Shown here piece by piece: positions 17,917 to 27,300 of a stretch of DNA of 64,000 nucleotides; position 1 is the first letter of the stretch; each line of letters starts with the position of its first letter. A program made the position numbers and the translations under genes. The notes under the pieces were generated by a model that was not told the DNA's origin, did no database searches, and worked only from the letters and a program-made list of their open reading frames with translations. The stretch is taken from positions 1 through 64,000 of the forward strand of contig CAZAKZ010000009.1 of the NCBI GenBank assembly GCA_964485695.1, given 5' to 3'. The stretch is from CAZAKZ01 sp964485695 (GTDB taxonomy: Bacteria; Planctomycetota; JAFGQW01).

Positions 17917-18558
17917 TCAGTCAGCCTCGATGTCCAGCCCCTCAAGGAGCGGAGAGCTACTCTGCGTGACCACCGTGGCCATGGCCAGGACAGGCTCGGG
18001 CCGCTCTCCGTCCTTCCAGCGCGGGTACCCGCCGCGCCAGACGTACCGGATCAGCTCGTGGAAGACGATCCGGCTGAACCGGTATTTACCGATGCGGACC
18101 CCGCCCCCCGCCGCATCCAGGACAAAGGGGATCCGCTCGGGCCGGGCGTACTTCTCGATAATGCCTTGCACCTCGGCCCGGTTCCGGTATCCGCCGGGCA
18201 TCTGCCGGAAATCTTCGGGCCGCTCCGGGAAGGGAAACCGGCGGTAGACCTCGCCGATGAATCCCGTGAAGCGAAGCCCGTGGATGACGCCCATGAGGTC
18301 GCCGACGTCCTCGGCCTCGGGGATGTGGTGCACCTCCCAGGCGTCGGTCCCGTCGGACCCGGCCGCAATCTCCACGACGCGGTCGCAGAACTCAGGCGCG
18401 AAGAAGAAGTAGTTCTCGAGCAGGAGCATGTCCGTGTCGATGTTGAAGAATCCGAAGGCGAGGGTGCCGTGGTCGAGAGATTCAAAGGCGAGGGGCATGA
18501 CAAGGGCCTCGTCCACCGGGTTGAATGGAGTCCAATGGATCACGCGTGCTGATCCCAC
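17917..18558 (-). CDS. Conserved-looking hypothetical protein (unknown family)
   Basis: The product has 213 residues from GTG 18558, which has AAGG just upstream. The frame stays open to an ATG at 18627, but that would put the first codons through the intergenic hairpin at 18568-18637, so the GTG is preferred. No signal peptide is present. The sequence is well structured: HWTPFNPVDEALVMPLAFES, LLLENYFFFAPEFCDRVVEI, HGLRFTGFIGEVYRRFPFPERPEDF, RIGKYRFSRIVFHELIRYVWRGGYPRW. It is rich in aromatic residues and has no recognisable catalytic signature. It lies downstream of the kelch gene on the same strand, separated by the hairpin, so it may be a distal operon member or separately expressed. Confidence 0.65.
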   Translation of the reverse strand: MGSARVIHWTPFNPVDEALVMPLAFESLDHGTLAFGFFNIDTDMLLLENYFFFAPEFCDRVVEIAAGSDGTDAWEVHHIPEAEDVGDLMGVIHGLRFTGFIGEVYRRFPFPERPEDFRQMPGGYRNRAEVQGIIEKYARPERIPFVLDAAGGGVRIGKYRFSRIVFHELIRYVWRGGYPRWKDGERPEPVLAMATVVTQSSSPLLEGLDIEAD

Positions 18559-18567
18559 GACCTTGTA

Positions 18568-18637
18568 TTGGCCAGAATTGGGCCGTTTCTCCCGTGTGGG
18601 ACACTCCACGCACCTGAGACGGCCCATTTTTGGCCAA
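18568..18637. repeat. Imperfect 19-bp inverted repeat, terminator- or REP-like
   Basis: The arm at 18568-18586 (TTGGCCAGAATTGGGCCGT) matches the reverse complement of 18619-18637 with two mismatches across a 32-base loop. It lies between the stop of the kelch gene (18674) and the next start (18558). The core GGCCAAAAATGGGCC-like sequence echoes the inverted repeats at 31828 and 62261. Confidence 0.55.
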
Positions 18638-18673
18638 AAAGTAGCCGTGGGGCGGAAGGAAAGGATAGGATCC

Positions 18674-20998
18674 TTACTTCACGATCACCACCGGAACCTC
18701 GTTGGTGACCGCGCCCACCTGGAGCTTTGTGCAGTAGGTGAGGACCGAGGCGTAGAACTTCAGGCCCACGAGGTTGGGATCCTTGCCCACCTTGATCGAG
18801 TAGCAGGCCATCCCCCATTTGTCGAGAACGCCGGAGAAGCCCTTCAGGTGGAGGGAGGCCAGCGTCAGGGAGTCGGGCTTGAGGGGCAGGTCCACCTTGC
18901 TCTCGCAAACAGGGACCTGGACGCCGGGCGCCTTGTTGAAGGCGAGGACGCAGAGGTAGAACTTACCGGCCTCCTCGGCTGCTTTCACCTCGAACTTGAC
19001 ACGGCCTCCGGTCTTGACCTCGGTCTTCTCGGCCCACAGGCGGATGGGCACGAGGCACCAGGTGTCGGACACCGGTTTCACTTCTCCGTAGCCGCCAAAC
19101 AGGACGACGCGCTGGCGAGCGGCGTTGTAGACCATGGCATGGCGGCTCCGCACGGGCGGGTAGTGCTCGGAGTAGATCCGCTTCCAGTTCTTGCCGTCCC
19201 ACTCGTAGGCGTCGGCGAGGCGCTGCTTTTCGTACTGACCGCCCACGAGAACCACTCTTTTCTTCAGCCGATCGTAGACCATGGCATGGCCCGTCCTCGG
19301 AGAAGGGGAAAAGGAGGGCTTCACCCGGGTCCACGTCTTGCCGTCGAACTCCCAGGTGTCGTTGAGCTTGACTTCTCCTGGGATCTTTCCCCCGAAGAGC
19401 ACCACCCGGCCGCGGATCGGGTCATAGGCCATGGCGGACCGGCTCCGGCGCGACGGTGCCACTAAAGTCTGGACCTCCGTCCAGGTCTTTCCATCCCACA
19501 TCCAGGTATCTCCAAGCTTGGAGACGCCGTCGAATCCGCCGAAGAGGAGAATACGGCCACAGGTCAGGGCCGTCATGGTGTGGCGGCTCCGAGCCGGCGG
19601 CCTGAAAGTCAGATCCAGGCTCTTCCAGGACTCGCCGTCGAAGATCCAGGTATCGTCGAGGCGCCGGACCCCGTCGTCGCCACCGAAGAGAAGGTGATGT
19701 CCACGGCTGGAAACGTGGACCATCTTGTGGTCCCGACGGCCCGAGGGCCGGGCCTCGGTATCCAGCTCTCGCCACCGGAGGTTGTTCCAGATCCAGGTGT
19801 CATCCCGGAGCACGGTATGGCCCGCCTCTCCGTCATCCCCACCGAAGAGGACGACATGCCGGCGCTTCAGGTCATAGGACATGGCATGGTCGCACCGCGC
19901 CGTGGGCGACTCGCCGCAAGTGTCCGTCCACCCGGCGTCGTCGAGGCCGTTCACCCAGGTGTCGGAGAGGAGGATGACGTTCACGTTGTCCCGGCTGCCG
20001 CCATACACCACCAGCTGGTTCCGGATCTCGTCGAAGGCCGCCGCGTGGCGGTAGCGGGGCGTGGGACCCGGTTTCGAGGCCGTGGGTCGGATCGGAGTCC
20101 ACTCCGCGCCATCCCATGCCCATGTATCCCCGAGCCACGTTTCCTGGTTCCCGACGCAACGGTAGCCGCCGAACAGGATCACCCGTCGATGAGAAGGGCT
20201 GTAGACCATGGCGTGCTCGCGGCGTCCGTCCGGCAGAAGCGGGAGCGCCTGGGGGGACACCTCGGTCCAGGTGACGCCGTCGTAGATCCAGGTCGACTGG
20301 CCGTACCCCACGCGGTCTTCCTTGCCGCCGAACAGGACGGTGACACCGTGCTTCGCATCGAACGCCATGGCGGTACCGCGCAGCACCGGAGGGGTTCTGG
20401 CCGGGTGCACCTCGACCCAGTCCTTGCCGTCATACTCCCAGGTGTCGTGGAAGCCGGTCTCGCCGCCGAAGACCAGGATCCGGCCTCGCCGGGCGTCGTA
20501 CGCCATGGCGTGGCCGTACCGGGCGGCAGGCGCATGCGGCGTCGTGATGCAGGTCCAGCCCTCTCCGTCCCATTCCCAGGTGTCATTCAGGATACCGCTG
20601 CCATGCCGGCCTCCGAACAGCACGGTGACCTTGCGCGCAGCATCATAGGCCATGGCATGGTCGTACCGGGCGTCGGGGGACACCACCGGCCATCTCGGGT
20701 ACCAGTCCGATCCGGTCCACACCCAGGTATCCCCGAGGGCATCGTTCCGGTCGCTTCCCCCGAACAGGACGATGTGCCGGGCGTCGGCGTGATACGCCAT
20801 GGCCAGGTCACGGCGGTTGTTGAGAACGGCCTCACGGAGCCAGGTCGTCTTACCCAGGATCTTGCAGTCCAGGGCTTGTGCCTCCAACGCGCAAGGAACC
20901 AACCAACCCGTCAGGAAGACCCAGCTCATCAGGGCCAGCCACCCTGTCCGTACGGTTCTGGACCCGAATCCCTCTTCTCTTCGCCGCGCTCTTGGCAT
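18674..20998 (-). CDS. Secreted kelch-repeat protein (12 repeats) with shared C-terminal domain
   Basis: The product has 774 residues from ATG 20998; an upstream in-frame ATG at 21061 lacks a better context. Basic N-terminal residues precede a hydrophobic signal (WLALMSWVFLTGWLVPCALEAQA). Twelve kelch motifs follow between about residues 55 and 660, each of the form AMAYD...VLFGG...LNDTWEWDGKTW, enough for two six-bladed propellers. No active site is recognisable; such propellers bind proteins or glycans. The tail (about 680-774) is the shared exported-protein domain: FYLCVLAFNKAPGVQVP, LPLKPDSLTLASL, GFSGVLDKWGMACYSIKV, LVGLKFYASVLTY. It is divergent from the YfhO-like gene. Confidence 0.88.
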   Translation of the reverse strand: MPRARRREEGFGSRTVRTGWLALMSWVFLTGWLVPCALEAQALDCKILGKTTWLREAVLNNRRDLAMAYHADARHIVLFGGSDRNDALGDTWVWTGSDWYPRWPVVSPDARYDHAMAYDAARKVTVLFGGRHGSGILNDTWEWDGEGWTCITTPHAPAARYGHAMAYDARRGRILVFGGETGFHDTWEYDGKDWVEVHPARTPPVLRGTAMAFDAKHGVTVLFGGKEDRVGYGQSTWIYDGVTWTEVSPQALPLLPDGRREHAMVYSPSHRRVILFGGYRCVGNQETWLGDTWAWDGAEWTPIRPTASKPGPTPRYRHAAAFDEIRNQLVVYGGSRDNVNVILLSDTWVNGLDDAGWTDTCGESPTARCDHAMSYDLKRRHVVLFGGDDGEAGHTVLRDDTWIWNNLRWRELDTEARPSGRRDHKMVHVSSRGHHLLFGGDDGVRRLDDTWIFDGESWKSLDLTFRPPARSRHTMTALTCGRILLFGGFDGVSKLGDTWMWDGKTWTEVQTLVAPSRRSRSAMAYDPIRGRVVLFGGKIPGEVKLNDTWEFDGKTWTRVKPSFSPSPRTGHAMVYDRLKKRVVLVGGQYEKQRLADAYEWDGKNWKRIYSEHYPPVRSRHAMVYNAARQRVVLFGGYGEVKPVSDTWCLVPIRLWAEKTEVKTGGRVKFEVKAAEEAGKFYLCVLAFNKAPGVQVPVCESKVDLPLKPDSLTLASLHLKGFSGVLDKWGMACYSIKVGKDPNLVGLKFYASVLTYCTKLQVGAVTNEVPVVIVK

Positions 20999-21299
20999 GG
21001 ACCCTGCTCCCGGAAAATCAAATGGATCGGATGGAAAGGCGTGCGGGGGGAGGGATCCCAACCTCCCCCATACCCCCAGTCTCCAAGGATTTCATCGTCC
21101 GATTGCCCACCCTTCTACTGGGCAATATATGCGCTGAAATTCGTTCCCGGAGGCAGGCTGAATCCCGGGGTGGGCGCCGGGGTAATCGCGCTGTCCGAGG
21201 GCGTGAATGAATCTTTTTCCTTGACGATCCGGCGCCGAATCCCGAGAGTCGGGTCGTGGTCAGACAGCCCGTGATCCGCACACAATCGAAGAGGAGGCC
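20999..21299. promoter_or_regulatory. Divergent control region with small hairpin
   Basis: This 301-base gap separates two divergent starts. It contains a perfect 8-bp inverted repeat, ATTGCCCA at 21102-21109 and its complement at 21119-21126, with a 9-base loop. No clear -35/-10 pair was found in either direction. I see no gene in it. Confidence 0.4.
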
Positions 21300-24200
21300 A
21301 TGACGCCACCCGCCGAAAACCGGGGACCCTGTTTCCTCGAGATCGCCCTGTCGCTTCTGGTATTCTGCCTCCTGGTTTCCCTCTTCTTCCACAACGTGGT
21401 GCTCGGTGACCGCACCGTGGCCTCGGCCCCGCACATCGCTTTCACCCTGCCGGAAGGTCCGTACGGCCTGGCGGCGCCCCGCGGCCCCGGCACCCGGACC
21501 CCGCTCTATGACCCCTGGGGCCCGGGTCACATCCACGAGGCCAACTTCCCCTACCGGGACCGGGCCGTCCGGTCCGGAGCCCTGCCCTTGTGGCACCCCC
21601 ACGAGGCGTGTGGAAATCCCTATTTCGCCGGCCTCCTCCCCGGCCTCCTGTTTCCACCTTCCTACCTCATGCACCTGGTCCCGCCGACCCGCGGCTTCGA
21701 CATCACCTTTCTGGCCCGGCTGGTACTGGCGGGCTGGTTGTTGTTTCTCTTCTTGCGCGTCCATGGTCTGAACCGGTCGGCCGCCTTCCTGGGCGGCGCC
21801 GCATTCCTGGGCTCCGGATACATGGTGATCTCTCTGAACCTCTGGAACGCCGGCGTGGAGAGTCTCATCCCCGGCCTTCTCCTCGCCCTCGAGTGCCTGG
21901 CCAGGCGGGGAAGGCCCGTCCACGTGCTCCTGGCCGTGGTCATGATCTTCTGCGTGGGCGTGGGAGGCAATCCCGAGTCCTCCTTTCTGGCCCTGGTCCT
22001 GGGGGGAATCTATTTCCTGATCCGGGTTCTCACTGCCCCCCGGGGCGCCCGCGGGATCCGCCTGGGGTACGGCATCCTTGCCCACGGTATCGCGGGCATG
22101 CTGGCCGCGCCGCAGCTCCTCCCCTTCCTGGAGTTCTTGCGCCATTCGCAGCACGTCCACCCTCCGGGCGCAGCCAGCCTCCACGCTTCCTGGCTGGCCC
22201 TGCCCACGTGGATCGCGCCGGAATTCTACCAGGAGGCCATGAACTGGACCGCCTCCAAGCGATCCCTTATCTTCTACACAGGCGCGCTGCCTCCGGTCCT
22301 GGCCTGCACGGCCCTGCTGAGTCCCGGGCGGCGGTTCCTCAAGTTCTTCTGCCTCGGCGCCACGATCCTCATCGGCCTCTGGCACTTCGGCGTCCCCGGC
22401 ATCGACGTGCTGAACCGGCTTCCCATCTTCTCCCGCATCAACGTTCTCAAGTATCCGGCGGTCTACCCGGGCTTCCTGATCGCGGTCCTCTGCGGGGTGG
22501 GATTCCATCACCTGACCACCACCATGGCGATCCGGGCCTCGAAGCGCCTCGCACTGTCCGCCGTGTTGGTGGGCGCGGTGCCGGCCGCGTTTGTCCTGCT
22601 CTGGCTCGGCGGCCACCTCTCCGGCCACGCCCCCGAGAGCCTGCGCCTCGGTCTGGAACACGCGACGGCTCCCACCCTCGGCCTCCTCCCGACTTTCCTG
22701 GCTGCAGTGCTGCTCCTGAGCGCCCTGCTGGCGGCGCGTCCGACATGGCGCGTCGTGGGGCTCTTCCTCCTGGCAGTGGTCGTCCTCTTCGAGGTCCATA
22801 CGTACGTGCCCCGTAAGCACTATCCGAAAGGCGGCGATCCCTTCCAGCCGCCCCCGTTTCTTTCCGCAGTGCACGGGGATCGCCGGACCTTCCGGGTCTT
22901 CTCCCCGGACCGGGTGCTCTGCCCCAACACAGCCGGCGTCTATGCCCTGAACGATGTGCGCTACGCCGAGGCGCTCAAGATCACCCGCTACACCCGCCTC
23001 ATCGGTAAGGCTTTCGCCTTCCCGGACGCCCATGACTACTTCCCCACCGAGGGGTCGAAGCGGCTGAAAGTACCCCGCCGCACCCTCTCTCTCCTGGGCG
23101 TGCGATATGTGTTCAGTCGGGGAGATCCCGTGCCTCTCGAACTGAAGCGACTGGATCCGGGCGCAAGATCCGAGTTCGCTGTGAAGCTCTCGGAAGGCGG
23201 GGCCGTGGTGTCGGGCGAGGTCTCGACTCCGGGCGAGGATAGGGCCGGGATCCGGATCCAGGAGGTGGATACGACCTCCAGTCGCCTCCTGGCTCGAGGT
23301 GACGTTCTCCCGGGCAAGGCCGGAGTGATCCGCCTTGAGGGAAACCCGGGCGCACCGGACGAACGTTTCTACCTGCTGTTCCCCGATCTGAAAAAGGCCG
23401 AGGTCATCCTGAAATCGATTCTCTGGGGCGACCGCAGCCTGGACCTGCGCCTCCTGAAGCAGTGTGTTCAACACCATGACGCCGTGTTCCTGGAGAAGGA
23501 AAACGCCCTGGTGATTTCCGGCTTCTCCAGGATCGTCTACCTGCCCCCCCTCGAGGCCGGGCATCGGAGGGAAGCGGTTCTGGAGGGGCGTTGCACCGGA
23601 GCTTCCAGGGTCCCGGTGATCCTGGCTGCGGCCCGTTGCCGGACCTTGGCCGAGGTGCATGCCGGGCCGGCGGAGGGAAGGAAGAAAAAAATCCACCTCG
23701 ACCTGAGGCCCCTGGCGGGCCGGGACCGGGTTCTCGGCATCGAGTCCACGGGCCCCGGCCCCGCCGTGTTCCACCGGCTGCGCCTCGACCTGGACGGACT
23801 GCGATACCGCGGCGATTTCGAGGACATCCAGGTTTGGGAGAACGAGGCCGCCCTGGACCGGGCCTTCGGCGTCTATCGCGCGGAGTTCCTCTCCAGCGAA
23901 GAGACCCAGCTGGACCGGCTCCTGAACCCGTCCTTTTCGTTCAAGGACACGGTGCTCCTCACGTCCAAGCCCGAGGGCTGGTCCCCCCCCCGGACCGATC
24001 CGTCCTGCCGGCCCGAGGTACGCTGGAAGCATGAAAGTGCCTCCGGAGCCAAGGTGACCCTCGATGTAAAATTCCCCGCCCGGGGCTTGCTGGTGCTCAC
24101 CGACAACCACTACCCGGGATGGGCGGCGTACGTGGACGGAGAACCCGCGCCCCTCCTCAGGGCGAACTACACCTTCCGGGCCGTGGCCGTGCCCGCCGGA

Positions 24201-24350
24201 GACCACCGGGTGGAGTTCGTGTTCTGGCCGGCCTCTCTGCAATACGGCCTCGTGCTGGCGGCCGTGGGCGCGGGGGTGCTGTTGCTCTTCTTCGTGGCCG
24301 CCTTCCGGAGACGGCGGCGTCCGGCGCCTACTCCCCGCGCTTCCGCTTGA
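21300..24350 (+). CDS. YfhO-family polytopic membrane protein (GT-C-like)
   Basis: The product has 1016 residues. ATG 21300 follows GAGGAGG at ideal spacing. About 11-12 helices occupy residues 15-490, with the YfhO signatures WHPHEACGNPYFAGLLPGLLFPP near 98-120 and FSRINVLKYPAVYPGFL near 380. A large extracytoplasmic region (about 500-970) follows, then a final helix (YGLVLAAVGAGVLLLFFVAAF). The C-terminal block LLVLTDNHYPGWAAYVDGEPAPLLRAN is typical of YfhO proteins. In Gram-positive bacteria these help glycosylate lipoteichoic acid using a lipid-linked sugar, so a glycosyltransfer role at the membrane is inferred. The 3' end overlaps the convergent HEAT gene by 23 bases. Confidence 0.85.
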   Translation: MTPPAENRGPCFLEIALSLLVFCLLVSLFFHNVVLGDRTVASAPHIAFTLPEGPYGLAAPRGPGTRTPLYDPWGPGHIHEANFPYRDRAVRSGALPLWHPHEACGNPYFAGLLPGLLFPPSYLMHLVPPTRGFDITFLARLVLAGWLLFLFLRVHGLNRSAAFLGGAAFLGSGYMVISLNLWNAGVESLIPGLLLALECLARRGRPVHVLLAVVMIFCVGVGGNPESSFLALVLGGIYFLIRVLTAPRGARGIRLGYGILAHGIAGMLAAPQLLPFLEFLRHSQHVHPPGAASLHASWLALPTWIAPEFYQEAMNWTASKRSLIFYTGALPPVLACTALLSPGRRFLKFFCLGATILIGLWHFGVPGIDVLNRLPIFSRINVLKYPAVYPGFLIAVLCGVGFHHLTTTMAIRASKRLALSAVLVGAVPAAFVLLWLGGHLSGHAPESLRLGLEHATAPTLGLLPTFLAAVLLLSALLAARPTWRVVGLFLLAVVVLFEVHTYVPRKHYPKGGDPFQPPPFLSAVHGDRRTFRVFSPDRVLCPNTAGVYALNDVRYAEALKITRYTRLIGKAFAFPDAHDYFPTEGSKRLKVPRRTLSLLGVRYVFSRGDPVPLELKRLDPGARSEFAVKLSEGGAVVSGEVSTPGEDRAGIRIQEVDTTSSRLLARGDVLPGKAGVIRLEGNPGAPDERFYLLFPDLKKAEVILKSILWGDRSLDLRLLKQCVQHHDAVFLEKENALVISGFSRIVYLPPLEAGHRREAVLEGRCTGASRVPVILAAARCRTLAEVHAGPAEGRKKKIHLDLRPLAGRDRVLGIESTGPGPAVFHRLRLDLDGLRYRGDFEDIQVWENEAALDRAFGVYRAEFLSSEETQLDRLLNPSFSFKDTVLLTSKPEGWSPPRTDPSCRPEVRWKHESASGAKVTLDVKFPARGLLVLTDNHYPGWAAYVDGEPAPLLRANYTFRAVAVPAGDHRVEFVFWPASLQYGLVLAAVGAGVLLLFFVAAFRRRRRPAPTPRASA

Positions 24351-27300
24351 TTGCCCGGCTGATCATTGAGAGCGATTGCTTTGCGGCAATGCGGACGTCC
24401 GATTCCGCGTCGTGACAGAGACGCTTCAGGGCGTCAATGGCCGGCTCGGCTGCCGCACGGAACTTGGACAGGGCCTCGGCGGCGCGAAGGCGCACGTACT
24501 TTTCCTCATCGGCCAGCAGCTCGACCAGAACGGGAATGGCGAGGTCCGGGCGCGCCTTGATGGCGCCGAGGGCTTCGGCCACCTCGGACCGCTGCATCGG
24601 GCCCGAGAGGAGAGGGATCAGATGGGGGATTGCGTCTTTCGCTGCCGGGCCCATGGCGATCACCGCGCGGAGGGCCGAGTTGCTATGAGACTCGTTGCCT
24701 TGCATCTTCTTCAGCTCTTGAATGACCAGAGGGACAGCGGCTGCCGCCGCAGGGCCGATTCGCGCCAGGCCGGTAAGTGCCTGGTCGACCGTATACCAGT
24801 CTTTCGACGCGCGAATGGCCTCGATGAGGAGCGGCATTGGCTTCTCGGCTGTCGGGTCGAGGACCTTCAATTCTATGGCCGCTGCAATGCGAACCTCCTG
24901 AACGGTGTCCTCCATCGCCGGTCGCAGGGCAGAGATCACGGCCGGCGCCAGGTGCCGATTTCGATGGCCGATCTGGCCGAGCGCCCGGATGGCGCAGCGG
25001 CGCGCAAAAGAAGGAACGTCCCGCACAATGAACGCGGCAACGGGCGCGATGGCTTCCTTGCCGCACGAGGCAAGGAGCCGTGACGCACTCCAGGTCATGG
25101 ATCCGCCCCTGGAGAGCAGCTTGATCAGGAGTGGAGCGGCCCAGCTGAGATCGTAGTAGTGGGGATCGACGTCTTGAATCGCCTCGCTGGCGAACAATGG
25201 ATCCTCGAACAATGCCTCGAGCGCCGGGAGCGCCGGTTTCCCCATGCTGATCAGGGTCAAAACGGCCTCGCGCCGCAATGCACGCCGGCCGGATCGAGCC
25301 AGGGCCGCGATTTTCTCCGGGTTTGGGCCGGTCAACGCGATCAACGCCGAAGCTGCAGCCGAATGCACGTCTTCGTCTCCATGGTCGAACGCTGCCCGGA
25401 TCGCGGGTAGCGCCTCTCTCGCGGCCCGGCCCATCCTTCCCAGCGTGGCTGCCGCCCTACGGGCATGCCAGTCGTCGTCGCCCCGGAGCAATCCGATCAG
25501 AACGGGAACCGATGGTTTGCCGAGTTTCTCCAGGCACTCCCATGCCAGCCACGCGTCCTCGTACGGCCCGCTCAGGGCTTCCACGAGCGTCTGGATCGCG
25601 CGCGCCTCCGTGGGATCGATCCTGGCCAGGGCAAGCGCGGCGCGGACGCGAACGCGACCGTCCTTGTCCGCCAAGGCAGCCACAAGGTCCTCGGCCAAGG
25701 TAGCCCCCCCCTCCCCGGCGTGCTGGAAGGCCTCGGCGGCCGCCTCGCGCAATTGGGCCTTCGGCCGTTTCAGGGTTTGCGCCAGGGCCGAGCACACGGC
25801 CCGGCCGTGGACGTCGATGCGGCCCAGGGACCGCGCAACAGCGCAGCGCACCTCCTCGTCCTCCTTCGGGTCCAGGAGGAGGGCAACGAGGGAGGACGTC
25901 GCGGCCCTGGCCGGCGGTCCGATGCGACCCAGCGCCCGGGCCGAGAACTGCCGCACGTACGGACTCCGGTTCTCGAGGCCGACGTGAAGAAGTGGAACCG
26001 CACCCGATCCGAGATCCCCGAGGAGTTCGAAGACGGGCAGGCGCACGGTTTTCGGTCGCTTCTCGAGCGCTTCGATGAGCGGGCCCACGGCTGGCCGGCC
26101 GATGCCCTGGAGCGCTTCGGCCGCGGCCTGGTTCCCTCGCCCCCCGAGTTCCTGAATCAGCATGGGAACGGCGGCTCCGGCGCTGTCGCCGATGGTGCCC
26201 AGGAGTCGCATGCCTTCCTCGCGCCTGTGCCCGGAACGGCCGTGGATCCACTCGAGGAGCCGGGGAACCGCGGACCGAGCGCAGGCGCCGGCATAGAAGA
26301 GAGCACAGAACGCGGCCGAATGGAGTTCGTACTCCGAGGCGTCCAGGGCGTCAAGCAAACAATCAAGGCCTCGACGACTCTCTTCGATCCTGAGCAGGGC
26401 CGCGGCGGCTGCGATTTGAACACGCGAGATCTTACCGAGCAGCAATCGATCCAGGTCCGATATCGCGGCCGCCGCCCCCGGCCCGATCCGGCCGAGGGCA
26501 TCGGCCGCCGCGATCTGAACCCGCGAGCTCGTGTCGCGCAGCCGTTTCCTGAGGGCCGGTGCCGCGGCCGCGGCGTCCGGCCCGATCTTGCCGAGCGTCT
26601 CGGCCGCCAGAGCCCGGGTCTCTTCGTTCTCCTCGTCGAGGAGCGGGGTGAGGAGCGGAACCGCTGCAGCGCCGAGGCCGGTGAGAACCTCGCCGAGCTG
26701 CGCCTGAAACGGTGCGCCAGTGCGAAGCCGGGCCGCGAGTGTGGGCGCGTGTGCGGGATCCAGTCCGATCTTGCCGAGCGCCCGTAGGGCGTCGGCGTCC
26801 TCCAGGTGCTTCAGCAATGCAGGAATCGCCGCCCGGGCCTTGGGGCCAAACTCAGCGAGCGCTCTTGTGGCGCAGGTGCGGACGTAGCTTTTCTCGTCCT
26901 CGAGACGGCGCACGAGGGCTTCCACGACCGGCGCGGTCGCGACTCCGATGTCGCCGAGGGCTTCCGCCGCGGCATGTCGCACATTGTAGTAGTCGTCCTC
27001 GAGGGCATTGATCAGAGCCGGCACGGCAGCCTTTGCGCGAGGACCGATGCGGCCCAGCCCATGAGCAGCCCATTCTCGAACGTATGGCTGGTCGTCTTCC
27101 ACGACCCATCGCGTCAGCTCGGGCACTGCGCCGAGGCGCCCGAGCGTGATCACCACCATGTACGAGCGGGCGTGGGCTTTCTCTTTGTCCAGAGTCCCGG
27201 CGAGGACCGGTATGACGCAGTCGGCCGCGGCGCCCATTCCATGCAGCACTCTCAGGACGGCTTCTCTTGCAAGCCAATCACCAGCTCGAAAGACTTCCAT

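Noticed and set aside
21018..24242. 1074-codon open frame antisense to the YfhO-like gene
   Set aside because: The Gln/Glu/Gly-rich composition is typical of a shadow frame; the plus strand has helices and YfhO signatures.
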